The notes under the pieces are model-generated. The model was given only the letters and a program-made list of their open reading frames with translations. It ran no database searches and was not told the DNA's origin. From assembly GCF_024506435.1 (NCBI RefSeq), contig NZ_JANIET010000001.1, positions 2,914,001-2,978,000 on the forward strand: a stretch of 64,000 nt of DNA, in the 5' to 3' direction. This stretch comes from Pantoea trifolii (GTDB lineage: Bacteria > Pseudomonadota > Gammaproteobacteria > Enterobacterales > Enterobacteriaceae). Positions 1 to 9,428 of the stretch are shown here, piece by piece (positions within the stretch are counted from its first letter, which is position 1; each line of letters starts with the position of its first letter). The translations under genes were made by a program, and so were the position numbers.

Positions 1-70
1 GTTCGGCGGAGACGCCGCGCTGCTGGTGCTGATAGAAGTGGAAGAGTGGCAGCCGCCTGAACTGCCGTGA
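1..70 (+). CDS. smrB: SmrB, 3' end only (ribosome-rescue endonuclease)
   Basis: The last 22 codons of a rightward gene are visible, reading GGDAALLVLIEVEEWQPPEL and stopping at TGA 68-70. This matches, from memory, the C-terminus of E. coli SmrB (YfcN), a Smr-domain endonuclease that cuts mRNA between collided ribosomes. SmrB is also the convergent neighbour of sixA in E. coli, which supports the call. The catalytic DxH region lies outside the window, so nothing can be said about integrity. Confidence 0.8.
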   Translation, partial: FGGDAALLVLIEVEEWQPPELP

Positions 71-92
71 CGTGCCGCGCTACAAAAGGATA

Positions 93-110
93 GGGCCGCG
101 AATGCGGCCC
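93..110 (-). terminator. Hairpin between smrB and sixA
   Basis: Perfect 7-bp stem GGGCCGC/GCGGCCC with a 4-nt loop between two convergent genes. On the minus strand it is followed by TATCCTTTTG, a weak U-tract, so it fits best as the sixA terminator; the plus strand has no T-run. Confidence 0.5.
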
Positions 111-133
111 ACAGTAGTTGCAATTTCAGAGAA

Positions 134-616
134 TTAAATTGCTTTAGCCAATTTTGACGGGCTGACCTGCCACTCCAGCTTGCCTTCGCAGGCCTCTGCA
201 TCAAAGTTCACACAGGCTATCGCAGAGGTCGCGAACATCGGCGGCGCTTCCTGCGGGCAGAGTTCAGAAACCAGATAACCCACCAGCGGCAAGTGTGAAA
301 TCACCAGCGCCGATTTAACCCCTTTCTGCGCCAGCACCTGCAAATAGCTGGCTACCATAGCGGGATCGCCGCCTGGCGTCAGTTCCGGCAACACATCCTG
401 CCCTTCCGGCAACTTCAGCGTTTCACGTACCGTTGCCAGCGTTTGCTCGGCGCGCAGATACGGACTCACTAATACCCGATCGATTGCTGGCGTTTTGCTG
501 TTGAGCCAACTCGCCATCGCTCTCGATTCATCACAGCCACAGAGGGTGAGAGGTCGAACTGAATCACTCGCTGCTTCCAGAGCTGCGTCGCCATGACGCA
601 TGATAAAAACTTGCAT
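134..616 (-). CDS. sixA: Phosphohistidine phosphatase SixA
   Basis: 160-residue histidine-phosphatase-superfamily protein; E. coli SixA has 161. The catalytic RHG motif sits at residues 7-9 of MQVFIMRHGDAAL, and the second active-site histidine is in VISHLPLVGYL. SixA removes phosphate from phosphohistidine on HPt domains (ArcB in early work) and on the nitrogen-PTS protein NPr. The open frame extends 13 codons further upstream, but the start at 616 matches the family N-terminus. It is separated by 195 bp from fadJ upstream on the same strand. Confidence 0.93.
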   Translation of the reverse strand: MQVFIMRHGDAALEAASDSVRPLTLCGCDESRAMASWLNSKTPAIDRVLVSPYLRAEQTLATVRETLKLPEGQDVLPELTPGGDPAMVASYLQVLAQKGVKSALVISHLPLVGYLVSELCPQEAPPMFATSAIACVNFDAEACEGKLEWQVSPSKLAKAI

Positions 617-811
617 AAAGCACCGCTGTTGTTTGTCGATATCGCCCGGTACCACAGCACCAGACGCTTCATTCTGCGAATGAACGGTGTGTTTTACCCC
701 AATGGCTTCAGTATAGTCAACCGGTTGTTTATTAAATAAGCATATCTCAGAATGGTGCTGCGCTTACCGCTGCGCAGCCCTCTAACTAACCCGCTGAATC
801 TGTGCGCCTAT

Positions 812-2941
812 TCACGATTGTGCAGAAGTGTAAAAATTCGTTTGCTGTTCTGACATTGCGATCAGCGCTTCACTTGGCGCAAAACGCTCGCCGTGTTGCT
901 GCATTAATGAGCTTAATGCTTTGACGATATCGCCAATGCCGCGCTGATCCATATAGCGGAACGGACCGCCAAGGAACGGCGGGAAGCCGATGCCAAACAC
1001 CGCCGCAATATCGCCATCCCGCGCGTTGCGGATCACCGCTTCATCCAAACAGCGTGCCGCTTCGTTCAGCATCATCAATACGCAGCGCTCAGCAATCTGC
1101 GCTTCGCTCTGCTTCGCCTGCGGTTTGATGTTCAACAGCGTGTAGATTGACGCATCGGCTTTGCGCTTGCCCGGCCAGCGCGAACGTTGGTAGAGGTAGA
1201 ACCCTTTGTGGTTCTTACGCCCTTTTCTGCCATCAGCCAGAATGGCGTTCGCGGCGTTGGGTGCGCTGAAGCGAGAACCGTAAGCCTGCTCGAGAATCGG
1301 GCTGATTTTGCTGCCGACATCAATGCCCACTTCATCCAGCAGCTGCAGCGGCCCAACCGGAAAACCGAATTTCACTAAAGCGCGATCGATATGCTCGATC
1401 GGCTCACCCTCCTGCAAACAGTGCATCGCTTCATTTATATAGGGTGCGAGAATGCGGTTAACGTAAAAGCCGGGACGATCCGCCACCACCACCGCTGTTT
1501 TGCCCTGCTGACGCGCCAGCTGCACCGTGTTCGCCAGCGTTTGCGCTGAGGTATTGGCATGCGGAATCACCTCCACCAGCGGCATTTTGTCCACCGGGCT
1601 GAAGTAATGCAGGCCGATAATATTTTCCGGTCGCTGCGCATGGGCGGCAATGTCGGCAATCGGTAGCGACGAGGTATTGGAGGCAAATATGGTGTGCGGC
1701 TGGCAATGGCTTTCGATTTCGCTGACCATCTGCTGCTTGAGCGCCAGATCCTCAAATACCGCTTCGATCACCAGATCGCGCTGGCTGAATCCTTGATAAT
1801 CGTTGCCGCCGCTAATGCGCGCCATCTGCTGCTGACGTTCGGCCGCTTTCAGCTGACGCCGCTTCACCTTGTTGCTCAACAAGTCCCAGCTGTATTGCAG
1901 TGCATGATTCACACCGACGAGATTGATGTCTTTAATGCGCACCGGCAAACCGGCTTTCAGCGCCGTGACGCTGGCAATGCCGCCGCCCATCAATCCGCCG
2001 CCAAGCACGCCAATCTGCTTCAGCGCTTGCGGTTCAACACTGGCCATCGAGTCTTTCTTTAAGGCAGTTGAGGCGAAGAACAGGCTGCGCAGCGCGGCCG
2101 ATTCTGGCGTCATCGCCAGTTGTCCAAAGGCGCGCGCTTCCGCTTCATGTCCGGCACTGCTGCCCTGCTCCAGACCGATGCGCACCACTTCAAGAATACG
2201 GTCAGCCGCAGGATAGTTGCCCTGGGTTTTGCTGTGGGTTTGACGCTGTGCCAGTGAAAACAGCACCTGACGCGCAATCGGTCCTTGCAGTAAACGATCG
2301 CGGCGCGAAAGTTCCCGGCGTGCGCCTTTTCCTTTATGTACGCGTGCAATTGCCGTTTCCAGCAGAATCGATTGCGGCACCGCGTCATCCACAATCCCGA
2401 GTTTGAGCGCCTGTTTGGCACGCAGCTGTTTGCCAGTGAGAATCAGCGGCAGCGCCTGCTGCACGCCAATCAGGCGCGGCAAACGTTGCGTACCGCCAGA
2501 ACCCGGCAGCAAACCGAGCTGTACCTCCGGCAAACCGAGGCGCGTTTTGTCATCCAGCGAACAGATGCGCGCATCGCAGGCCAGCGCCAGTTCGAGGCCG
2601 CCGCCAAGGCAGGCACCGTGAATCGCCGCCACCACCGGAAACGGCAGCGCGGCAATCATCGCCATCACATCTTGTCCCTGCTTTGCCAGCGCTTCAGCTT
2701 CTTCAGCCGTTTTGCAGCTGGCGATCATGCTGATATCCGCACCGGCAACAAAGTTGTCTGGCTTGCCGGAGATCAACACTAATCCGGCTAAATCCTGATG
2801 GCTGCGCGCGTCATCCAGCACCGCTTTGATCTGCGGCACAAACTCGGCCTTCAGCGTGTTCATCTTCTCGCCCGGCACATCGATGGTAATCACACCGACA
2901 TGGTCGAGGCGCATATGTAAATGAAAGGCGGATTCGCTCAT
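812..2941 (-). CDS. fadJ: Trifunctional fatty-acid oxidation complex alpha subunit FadJ
   Basis: 709-residue fusion. The N-terminal enoyl-CoA hydratase/isomerase domain (about 1-190) carries the crotonase signature [17 protein letters not shown]. The 3-hydroxyacyl-CoA dehydrogenase part (from about 310) has the NAD-binding glycine loop [10 protein letters not shown] and the catalytic histidine in GLHYFSP. FadJ hydrates and dehydrogenates enoyl-CoA in the cytoplasm and works with FadI in anaerobic beta-oxidation. Its ATG overlaps the fadI stop by one base (TAATG), so the two are translationally coupled in a fadI-fadJ operon. Confidence 0.96.
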   Translation of the reverse strand: MSESAFHLHMRLDHVGVITIDVPGEKMNTLKAEFVPQIKAVLDDARSHQDLAGLVLISGKPDNFVAGADISMIASCKTAEEAEALAKQGQDVMAMIAALPFPVVAAIHGACLGGGLELALACDARICSLDDKTRLGLPEVQLGLLPGSGGTQRLPRLIGVQQALPLILTGKQLRAKQALKLGIVDDAVPQSILLETAIARVHKGKGARRELSRRDRLLQGPIARQVLFSLAQRQTHSKTQGNYPAADRILEVVRIGLEQGSSAGHEAEARAFGQLAMTPESAALRSLFFASTALKKDSMASVEPQALKQIGVLGGGLMGGGIASVTALKAGLPVRIKDINLVGVNHALQYSWDLLSNKVKRRQLKAAERQQQMARISGGNDYQGFSQRDLVIEAVFEDLALKQQMVSEIESHCQPHTIFASNTSSLPIADIAAHAQRPENIIGLHYFSPVDKMPLVEVIPHANTSAQTLANTVQLARQQGKTAVVVADRPGFYVNRILAPYINEAMHCLQEGEPIEHIDRALVKFGFPVGPLQLLDEVGIDVGSKISPILEQAYGSRFSAPNAANAILADGRKGRKNHKGFYLYQRSRWPGKRKADASIYTLLNIKPQAKQSEAQIAERCVLMMLNEAARCLDEAVIRNARDGDIAAVFGIGFPPFLGGPFRYMDQRGIGDIVKALSSLMQQHGERFAPSEALIAMSEQQTNFYTSAQS

Positions 2942-4251
2942 TATTCGGCCTCCAGAACCATTGCTGTGCCCAGGCCGCCCGCCGCACAGGCGGTGACCAA
3001 TCCTAAACCGCCGCCGCGCCGCCGCAGTTCGTGCAGCGTTTGTGTGATCATGCGCGCGCCGGTGGCAGCAAACGGATGACCATAAGCAATCGATCCGCCG
3101 AGCACGTTAAAGCGTTCTTCATTCACTTCGCCTAACGCATGCGGACGATTCAGCACCTCGCGCGCAAAGCGTTCGTCACGGAACATTTTCAGGTTGGCTA
3201 AGGTTTGTGCGGCAAAGGCTTCGTGCATATCAATCAGCGTCAGATCGTTGAGCGTGATGCCGGCGCGGTCCAGCGCCAACGGCGAAGCGTACGCCGGACC
3301 GAGCAACATGTCCTGCCAGACATCAATCGCCGTAAAGGCGTAGCTGCGCAGATAGCCAAGCGGCTGAATGCCGAGTTCGCGCGCGCGCCCTTCACGCATC
3401 AGGATCACCGCTGCGGCGCCATCGGTCAGCGGCGTGCTGTTGGCGGCGGTCACCGAACCGTGGCGACGATCAAATGCCGGGCGCAGTTTGGCATAATCGG
3501 CGGCGCTGGCGTTGAAGCGAATATTGTTGTCTTGCTCGATGGGCGCTTTCCACGGCGGCACAAACGCCGGCATCACTTCCTGAGTGAGTACGCCCGATTG
3601 CCAGGCGCGCGCCGCATGCTGGTGCGAACGCAGCGCTAACGCATCCTGCTGTTCACGGGTGATGCCGTGGCTTTTCGCCATCTGCTCGGCGGTATCGCCC
3701 ATGCGTAAGCCAGTGGAATACTCCGCCACCGCCGGTGGCACTGGCAACAAATCGCGCGGACGCAAACGACGCAGGATGCTGAGTTTTTGGCTGAAGCTGC
3801 GCGCTTTGTTGAGATCCACCAGCGCACGCGCCAGCGTTTTACTGACGCCAATCGGCAGCACCGAGGATGAATCCGCGCCACCGGCAATGCCGACATCAAT
3901 GGTGCCCGCCATCAAACTTTCCGTCACGTTTGCCACCGCCTGAAAACTGGTGGCGCAGGCGCGACTGACGCTATACGCATCGGTATGTACGCTTAGTCCG
4001 CTGCTCAGAACAATTTCACGCGCAATATTCGGCGCTTCCGGCATCTGCACCACCTGGCCAAACACCAGTTGATCGATAATCTCGACCGGTAATTCACTGC
4101 GCGCCACTAGTTCGCTGATCACCATGCGTCCCAACTCCAGCGCGGGAATGCCGTGAAAATCGGTCGCCTGACGGGCAAAAGGGGTGCGTAATCCGTGGGT
4201 TATGGCGATACGTTCGCCCTGACGCGTCAGCAGCGGCTGCGCTTTGCTCAT
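2941..4251 (-). CDS. fadI: 3-ketoacyl-CoA thiolase FadI
   Basis: 436 residues from the start chosen here, the same length as E. coli FadI. An AGGTGA ribosome site lies just before ATG 4251, so the GTG nine bases upstream is disfavoured. Thiolase hallmarks are the nucleophilic cysteine in [10 protein letters not shown], the GHPFAATG histidine loop and the C-terminal CAAGG motif. It cleaves 3-ketoacyl-CoA with CoA to acetyl-CoA and a shortened acyl-CoA. It is the first gene of fadIJ; a near-perfect FadR-type palindrome lies about 40 bp upstream, consistent with induction by long-chain acyl-CoA. Confidence 0.96.
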   Translation of the reverse strand: MSKAQPLLTRQGERIAITHGLRTPFARQATDFHGIPALELGRMVISELVARSELPVEIIDQLVFGQVVQMPEAPNIAREIVLSSGLSVHTDAYSVSRACATSFQAVANVTESLMAGTIDVGIAGGADSSSVLPIGVSKTLARALVDLNKARSFSQKLSILRRLRPRDLLPVPPAVAEYSTGLRMGDTAEQMAKSHGITREQQDALALRSHQHAARAWQSGVLTQEVMPAFVPPWKAPIEQDNNIRFNASAADYAKLRPAFDRRHGSVTAANSTPLTDGAAAVILMREGRARELGIQPLGYLRSYAFTAIDVWQDMLLGPAYASPLALDRAGITLNDLTLIDMHEAFAAQTLANLKMFRDERFAREVLNRPHALGEVNEERFNVLGGSIAYGHPFAATGARMITQTLHELRRRGGGLGLVTACAAGGLGTAMVLEAE

Positions 4252-4290
4252 TGCAATCACCTGTAATTTTTGACCGGGGCATCATTGCCA

Positions 4291-4307
4291 AACAGGTCTG
4301 ACCTGAT
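4291..4307. promoter_or_regulatory. FadR-type operator upstream of fadIJ
   Basis: AACAGGTCTGACCTGAT is centred on GGTCnGACC, the core of the known FadR operator, with symmetrical flanks. It sits 40 bp before the fadI start. FadR represses fad genes until it binds long-chain acyl-CoA. The match is seen in the sequence; binding is inferred. Confidence 0.85.
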
Positions 4308-4387
4308 CATCAGTGTTAACTAAGTGTTGCTAAGTAGCCAATAAGCAGAGGAAAAAAGTGCGAGGGAATACACGAAAATGAGTTAAG

Positions 4388-4410
4388 GCTGCCGAAGGGG
4401 TTTCGGCAGC
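4388..4410 (-). terminator. Hairpin downstream of yfcZ
   Basis: Perfect 9-bp stem GCTGCCGAA/TTCGGCAGC with a 5-nt loop, directly after the yfcZ stop on the minus strand. The following sequence CTTAACTCATTTT is only moderately T-rich, so termination may be partial. Confidence 0.5.
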
Positions 4411-4417
4411 GACGGGA

Positions 4418-4714
4418 TTAGCGTAGGCCGAGCTGGAAAATCAGGGTTTCCGCCTGGCAGGCAAAGGTGAAGTCGATAGACAGGCGCACAGCGTCGCCTT
4501 CATTGGCAAATTCCGCGCGAATATCGCAAGGATCGGATTCCACCTGACGCGCGCGCTCAGTCAAATGCGCCAGCATCGCTTCCGCCGCATGACGATCGGC
4601 AAACACGCCAGACCAGCTTGCGGTGCAATCGGTGTTATCCATCACGGTTCCCACATCGACACAGCAGCAGGCCGCCGTTTCGTTCGCACTACATTTTTTA
4701 ATGGCATCAGTCAT
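4418..4714 (-). CDS. yfcZ: YfcZ/YiiS family protein (DUF406)
   Basis: 98 residues, close to E. coli YfcZ (94) and in the same place between fadI and fadL. The cysteine cluster ACCCVDVGTVMDN and the C-terminal FTFACQAETLIFQLGLR are the conserved parts of this family. A strong AGGAG lies 7 bases before ATG 4714. No biochemical function is established; the conserved cysteines could suggest metal binding or redox behaviour, but that is speculation. Confidence 0.9.
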   Translation of the reverse strand: MTDAIKKCSANETAACCCVDVGTVMDNTDCTASWSGVFADRHAAEAMLAHLTERARQVESDPCDIRAEFANEGDAVRLSIDFTFACQAETLIFQLGLR

Positions 4715-4808
4715 GGTTTTCTCCTGACGATAAATTCAACACAATCGGATCATTTTCTGCCGCAAAGTGTACGCCTGCTGCGTTTTCACATCCACGATCA
4801 AGCCGCTA

Positions 4809-4824
4809 AGTGACGAATATCACA
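4809..4824. promoter_or_regulatory. Candidate CRP site between yfcZ and fadL
   Basis: AGTGA-N6-TCACA matches the CRP consensus TGTGA-N6-TCACA at 9 of 10 core bases. It lies about 95 bp upstream of yfcZ and about 150 bp upstream of the likely fadL -10, so its target gene is unclear. Confidence 0.4.
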
Positions 4825-4935
4825 CTAAAAATTGATCCACAGCAAAATTGAACGTTATGTTTAAGTCGAACCGCTAAGATTTTGTTAAGCAGATCTGATT
4901 TTATCGATCAAATCAGAAATATTTAAAAAACAATA

Positions 4936-4987
4936 TTGCAACAAATACACAGGTCGGACCTATACTCGTCGCACTGGTCTGATATGT
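4936..4987 (+). promoter_or_regulatory. fadL promoter region with two FadR-like sites
   Basis: A TTGCAA (4936-4941) and a TATACT (4961-4966) form a plausible sigma-70 promoter with a long 19-bp spacer. FadR-like CACAGGTCGGACCTATA (4948-4964) overlaps it, and a weaker copy, GCACTGGTCTGATATGT, follows at 4971-4987. E. coli fadL is likewise described with two FadR sites near its promoter. The rest of the 359-bp yfcZ-fadL gap is AT-rich leader with the candidate CRP site; no further gene is visible. Confidence 0.65.
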
Positions 4988-5073
4988 GGTTTTGTCGTCA
5001 GTCCCTACAATTCGCCGCTCTTTGTTACGCGACGTAACAACGTTAAATAATAAATCTAGATGAGGTTGTGGTC

Positions 5074-6357
5074 ATGAACCATAAAAACCTGTTTGCAAAG
5101 TCAGCTGTGGCAGCTGCAGTAACGCTCGTCTGTTCTCATGTTTACGCCGCGGGCTTTCAACTGAATGAATTCTCAGCAATTGGTTTAGGTCGTGCGTATT
5201 CCGGTGAAGGTGCGATGGGTGATACCGCCGCCTCTGCCAGCCGTAACCCGGCAACTATGGCGTTGATGGATCGCCCTTCTTTCTCTATCGGCGCAGTTTA
5301 CATTGACCCTGAAGTGGATATTAGCGGTCAAAGCCCTTCTGGTCGCAGCCTTGATGCCAAGAATATTGCACCGAATCAGTGGATCCCTAATCTTCACTAT
5401 GTGCATCCGATTAACGATCAGTGGTGGATTGGTGCGTCTGCAACCTCAAACTATGGTCTGGCAACCGAATTCAATAATGGCTATACCGCAGGGGGTTATG
5501 GCGGCAAAACCGACCTGATGACCGGCAACTTTAATATCAGCACCGCTTATCGACTGAATGAGAATTTCAGCTTTGGTATCGGATTTGATGCGGTTTATGC
5601 CAAGGCGAAGATTGAGCGTTATGCTGGTGAATCTGGCGCAGCGCTGGGCATTCCTGCCGATACCCAAATTGCCCATTTAAAGGGTGATGAATGGGGTTAC
5701 GGCTGGAACGCCGGCATTTTGTATGAAGTGGATAAGAACAACCGCTTCGGTTTCACCTATCGCTCAGAAGTTAAAATCGACTTTGACGGCGATTACAAAA
5801 GCAGCCTGCCGGGTTACGTGAACTCTCTGCCACAGGCACAGCTGTTAGGCCTGCCTTACGGTACCGGCGGCTCAACCATTCCGGGTTCTCTGACACTGAA
5901 TCTGCCTGAGATGTGGGAATTGTCCGGCTACCATAAAGTCGCACCACAATGGGCGGTTCACTATAGCCTTACGTATACCAGCTGGAGCCAATTTCAGGAG
6001 CTGAAAGCCACCGGCAGCAATGGCCAGACGCTGTTTTACAAGGATGAAGGCTTCCACGATGCCTATCGTATCGCGTTAGGTACCTCGTACTTCTATGACG
6101 ACAACTGGACCTTCCGTACCGGTATCGCCTTTGATGACAGCCCGGTTCCGGCCGATAAGCGTTCTATCTCCATCCCGGATCAGGATCGTCTATGGTTGAG
6201 CGCCGGTGCGTCATACGCGTTCAATGAAGATGCTTCCGTCGACTTGGGTATTTCTTACATGCACGGTCAGAAAGTCACCGTGAAAGAAGGCCCGTATACC
6301 TTTAACTCTGAAGGTAAAGCCTGGCTGTACGGCGCGAACTTTAACTACAAGTTCTGA
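5074..6357 (+). CDS. fadL: Outer-membrane long-chain fatty acid transporter FadL
   Basis: 427 residues with a signal peptide cut after SHVYA, leaving [10 protein letters not shown] as the mature N-terminus typical of FadL. The family motif SRNPA and alternating aromatic beta-strand sequence ending ...GANFNYKF (C-terminal Phe for Bam recognition) indicate a 14-strand barrel. FadL moves long-chain fatty acids across the outer membrane, feeding FadD and the FadIJ enzymes. ATG 5074 has TGAGG eight bases upstream; the in-frame GTG at 5068 has no better site. Confidence 0.95.
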   Translation: MNHKNLFAKSAVAAAVTLVCSHVYAAGFQLNEFSAIGLGRAYSGEGAMGDTAASASRNPATMALMDRPSFSIGAVYIDPEVDISGQSPSGRSLDAKNIAPNQWIPNLHYVHPINDQWWIGASATSNYGLATEFNNGYTAGGYGGKTDLMTGNFNISTAYRLNENFSFGIGFDAVYAKAKIERYAGESGAALGIPADTQIAHLKGDEWGYGWNAGILYEVDKNNRFGFTYRSEVKIDFDGDYKSSLPGYVNSLPQAQLLGLPYGTGGSTIPGSLTLNLPEMWELSGYHKVAPQWAVHYSLTYTSWSQFQELKATGSNGQTLFYKDEGFHDAYRIALGTSYFYDDNWTFRTGIAFDDSPVPADKRSISIPDQDRLWLSAGASYAFNEDASVDLGISYMHGQKVTVKEGPYTFNSEGKAWLYGANFNYKF

Positions 6358-6373
6358 TGCTTAGCTTGATAAA

Positions 6374-6400
6374 AAAAGGCGACTTAATGAGTCGCCTTTT
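6374..6400. terminator. Bidirectional terminator fadL/mlaA
   Basis: Perfect 10-bp stem AAAAGGCGAC/GTCGCCTTTT with a 7-nt loop and A/T-tracts on both sides, lying between convergent fadL and mlaA. It should terminate both transcripts. Confidence 0.9.
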
Positions 6401-6404
6401 TCTT

Positions 6405-7172
6405 TTACTGCGAATCGATATCTTTCAGATCATCCTGAATCGCACTGGCGTTCGGATTATCTTCCGGCTTCAACTTACCGCCATTGGCGATAAAGTCATG
6501 TCGCTGGAAGTAGGCATTACGAATGAAGGCGTACGGATCTTGCTGCTGACGCAAAATGGCGTCCGAATCCAGCAACTGTGCACGGGTTTCAATCCCTTCC
6601 AGCGTCCATTTACCCACCGAAATCGGCCAGCTCAGCCAGCTTAATACCGGATAGAGCGTATCGACGAAGTCACCGCCATCTTCACGGATGGTGAAGCTGC
6701 CGTAAGCCGGTAGTTCAACATACGGACCGTAACCAACGCCATAGCGTCCCAGCGTGCTACCAAAGCGATGCGGCACTTCACGCGCCAGCTCCGGATTGGC
6801 TTTTCCCGCCACGTCAATTAATCCACCCAGTCCTAACACGGTGTTCAGGAAGAAACGGGTGAAGTGGATACCTGCCTGGCGCGGCTCACCCACCAGAATG
6901 GCGTTGACCATGCTGGCAGGTTCTTCAACGTTAGCTAATACATTACTTATGCCGCTACGTGCCGGCACCGGCACATAATCGCGCCAGGCTACCGCCACCG
7001 GGCGCAGAACATACGGATCCAGCACGTTGTAGTTGAAGTTAAACATCGTGCGGTTAAAGCCTTCCAACGGATCGCTGCGCTGTGCAGGTTCCGTATTGTC
7101 AGCCGGTTTTGAGCTGGCACAACCTACCAGCAGTAAGCTGGCTAACGCCAGACCGGTCAGGCGGTTATTCAT
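6405..7172 (-). CDS. mlaA: Outer-membrane lipoprotein MlaA (VacJ)
   Basis: 255 residues with a lipoprotein signal ending LLVGC (lipidated Cys18) and the MlaA core RSDPLEGFNRTMFNFNYNVL. MlaA sits in the outer membrane with OmpC/F and extracts misplaced phospholipids for the MlaC-MlaFEDB pathway. The start has AGGGAGAG upstream. Only 35 bp separate it from the end of ccmI on the same strand, with no terminator seen, so ccm transcripts might read into mlaA. Confidence 0.95.
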   Translation of the reverse strand: MNNRLTGLALASLLLVGCASSKPADNTEPAQRSDPLEGFNRTMFNFNYNVLDPYVLRPVAVAWRDYVPVPARSGISNVLANVEEPASMVNAILVGEPRQAGIHFTRFFLNTVLGLGGLIDVAGKANPELAREVPHRFGSTLGRYGVGYGPYVELPAYGSFTIREDGGDFVDTLYPVLSWLSWPISVGKWTLEGIETRAQLLDSDAILRQQQDPYAFIRNAYFQRHDFIANGGKLKPEDNPNASAIQDDLKDIDSQ

Positions 7173-7207
7173 TCTTCTCTCCCTGTGCGGATCAGTAAGG
7201 TATCGCT

Positions 7208-8419
7208 TCAGGGCTGCTGTTGATTAATTTCCACAGCCAGTTGCTGATGACCATTCCAGGGGGTAACCGCGCTTAATCCAAACCAGTCGCCAGACTGCGG
7301 ATTGGCACTGCCGTCGCGCGAAATACGCACCCTGACTTGCACCTGATGCTGCGCCGAAAGTAGGCGATCCGGCATCATGGCATTGCTGTCATCCAGCGTG
7401 AGCGATAACGGGAAGTGGCTGAGCGGTAAACGCTTCACAGCCACAGGCACCGGTGAAACACCGTCAGACACAGAAATATACAACACTCCGCCTTGCGGTA
7501 ACATTTTTTCTGCCTGCGGCGTCAAACTCACCGTCAATGCCAGATTGCTATTTTGCTGTCCCGCGTCAGTTTTCGCTTGTTCAATGCTGCGCTCGATCAT
7601 GGTGATGCGGCGATCGCCTGCCGGTAACAGTTTCAGCATCACCTGCCATGCACCAATTGCCTCGTTGTACTGCTGCTGTTCGAAGGCGTTAAACGCCAGC
7701 AGACTCAGCGTACGCACATCGCTGTGATCGCGTTTCAGCAGCTCTTTCAGCAACACGTTGGCCTGACGGTTATCCTGCGGATCGCTGGAGCGCGTCAGCA
7801 CTTCGGCGTAATCCTGCTGCAGTTCGATATTGTCTGGCGCCAGCTGCAGCGCATGTTCAAATGCCTGGCTGGCATCGGTGGCGTTATTCAGCACCATGCC
7901 CAGGCGGCCCAGCATCGCCCAATCGTTGAGGTTCGTAGAGTCATTTTGCAGCGAGCTGCGCAGACCCAGCTGCAGACGCGCCAGCTCTTCCATAGTCAGC
8001 GGCTGCGCTTTGGGATCCATCACGCGCGCACGTAAGGCAGGATACTCTTGTTGCACGCTAACAAACGCGATTTGCTGCGCTAGTCCGCCGGTTTTCAGAT
8101 ACATGCCAACCGACACCACCAACAGCACAATCACGCCCGGCAACAATACCCAGCGGCTGCTGCGATGAATGGTGGCGGCATCCTGCTGCGGCACATCGGT
8201 TAACAGCGTTTGTTGCAGTTCGCGCACCATTTCCGGGCGCTCAGCCACCACGCCCTCTTCTTCATCACGCTCCAGCTCGCGCAGGCGTTGCTGATAGAAA
8301 TCGGTATTGAGACGATCGCGATCGCCACTGCTGGCCTCGCGCTGACGCCAGCCGGCACGCAGAAACAGCGCGATAGCCGCCAGCAGTAAAATAATCAGGG
8401 TAATCCAGAATCCAGTCAT
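7208..8419 (-). CDS. ccmI: Cytochrome c maturation protein CcmI
   Basis: 403 residues: two N-terminal membrane segments (about 3-22 and 91-110) flanking a cytoplasmic loop, then a periplasmic TPR-like helical region (about 150-280) and a beta-rich C-terminal domain. CcmI acts as the apocytochrome c chaperone that feeds the CcmF/H haem ligation complex. In E. coli K-12 this part is fused to the end of CcmH; here it is its own gene, its ATG overlapping the ccmH stop by one base. It is the last gene of the ccm operon. Confidence 0.9.
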   Translation of the reverse strand: MTGFWITLIILLLAAIALFLRAGWRQREASSGDRDRLNTDFYQQRLRELERDEEEGVVAERPEMVRELQQTLLTDVPQQDAATIHRSSRWVLLPGVIVLLVVSVGMYLKTGGLAQQIAFVSVQQEYPALRARVMDPKAQPLTMEELARLQLGLRSSLQNDSTNLNDWAMLGRLGMVLNNATDASQAFEHALQLAPDNIELQQDYAEVLTRSSDPQDNRQANVLLKELLKRDHSDVRTLSLLAFNAFEQQQYNEAIGAWQVMLKLLPAGDRRITMIERSIEQAKTDAGQQNSNLALTVSLTPQAEKMLPQGGVLYISVSDGVSPVPVAVKRLPLSHFPLSLTLDDSNAMMPDRLLSAQHQVQVRVRISRDGSANPQSGDWFGLSAVTPWNGHQQLAVEINQQQP

Positions 8420-8874
8420 TACGGCTTCCCGTCACGCTTAAGTAACGCCGCAAGGCGCTGTTGTTCACTGTCGTCGAGTTCGCTACGCGCTCTGCCGCGG
8501 CGATTGCGCAGAATAATGATCAGCGCGCCCAGCACCACAAACAACGCTGGACCCACCCACAAAATCAGCGTGGAAGGGGTTACCGGCGGCTCATACGTCA
8601 CGAAATTACCGTAACGCGCCACCATGTAATCAATGATCTGCTGGCGGCTTTCGCCCTGCTTCATCAACTCGTAGACTTTGAGCCGCATATCCGCCGCGAT
8701 CATCGCATTGGAATCGGCAATGCTGTTGTTCTGGCATTTCGGGCAACGCAGCGATGCGGTGAGATCGCGGTATTGCTCTTCCTGCTGCACCGAATCGAAT
8801 TGGTATGTATCAATCGCCGCCCACAGGCTGGTGCTGAGCAGAATGCCCGCTAACAGTAGAAGCAGCCGTTTCAT
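8419..8874 (-). CDS. ccmH: Cytochrome c maturation thioreductant CcmH (short form)
   Basis: 151 residues with an Ala-rich signal (cut near LWAA), the redox motif LRCPKCQN at residues 42-49, and a C-terminal membrane helix (about 104-122). CcmH reduces the CXXCH cysteines of apocytochrome c together with CcmG. The length corresponds to the stand-alone CcmH/CcmL form found in many proteobacteria rather than the ~350-residue fused E. coli K-12 protein. It overlaps ccmG by 4 bp. Confidence 0.92.
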   Translation of the reverse strand: MKRLLLLLAGILLSTSLWAAIDTYQFDSVQQEEQYRDLTASLRCPKCQNNSIADSNAMIAADMRLKVYELMKQGESRQQIIDYMVARYGNFVTYEPPVTPSTLILWVGPALFVVLGALIIILRNRRGRARSELDDSEQQRLAALLKRDGKP

Positions 8875-9428
8875 ACGCCCGCCTCCTTATTGTATTTGTC
8901 CCACAGCGGTTTCACTTCTTCGAGCCAGACGCGATCGTTCATGTCGCCTGCGTGGCGATAACGAATGATCCCTTTGCCGTCGATCAGGAAAGTCTCCGGC
9001 GCGCCGTAAACGCCAAGATCGAGACCAAGCATCCCGTTGCCGTCATACAGGCTGAGCGCATACGGATTACCCAGCGTGTTCAGCCAGGTCACCGCTTTGG
9101 TGCGATCGTCTTTATAATTCAGGCCAACCACGCGAATGCCTTTTTCCGCCAGCGTATTGAGGTATTGATGCTCAGCGCGGCAGGTTGGGCACCAGGTGGC
9201 CCAGACGTTGAGCAGAATCGGTTTGCCGTCGGTTAGCACCTGCTGATCGTAGATTTTGCCGGGCTGATCCAGCGCTTCCAGTTTGAATACCGGAACGGGC
9301 TTGCCGATCAGCGCCGATTCGAGACGCGTGGGATCATCGCCGTTGGCGTTGCGCGACAGCTGCCACAGCAGCGCCGCAGCCAGCAGCAGAAACAGAACTA
9401 ACGGGATAAACAGGATTTTTTTGTTCAT
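8871..9428 (-). CDS. ccmG: Thiol:disulfide interchange protein CcmG (DsbE)
   Basis: 185 residues, the same as E. coli. An N-terminal anchor (about 4-22) is followed by a thioredoxin fold with active site NVWATWCPTCRAEH. The CcmG-specific stretches GVYGAPETFLID and IRYRHAGD are present. It is a periplasmic, membrane-tethered reductant keeping apocytochrome/CcmH thiols reduced, receiving electrons from DsbD. It overlaps ccmF by 4 bp. Confidence 0.95.
   Translation of the reverse strand: MNKKILFIPLVLFLLLAAALLWQLSRNANGDDPTRLESALIGKPVPVFKLEALDQPGKIYDQQVLTDGKPILLNVWATWCPTCRAEHQYLNTLAEKGIRVVGLNYKDDRTKAVTWLNTLGNPYALSLYDGNGMLGLDLGVYGAPETFLIDGKGIIRYRHAGDMNDRVWLEEVKPLWDKYNKEAGV

Noticed and set aside
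8419..8874. CcmH as a truncated or frameshifted version of the fused E. coli protein
   Set aside because: Both CcmH and CcmI have complete domains, own starts and a one-base coupled overlap; the split form is common in proteobacteria.
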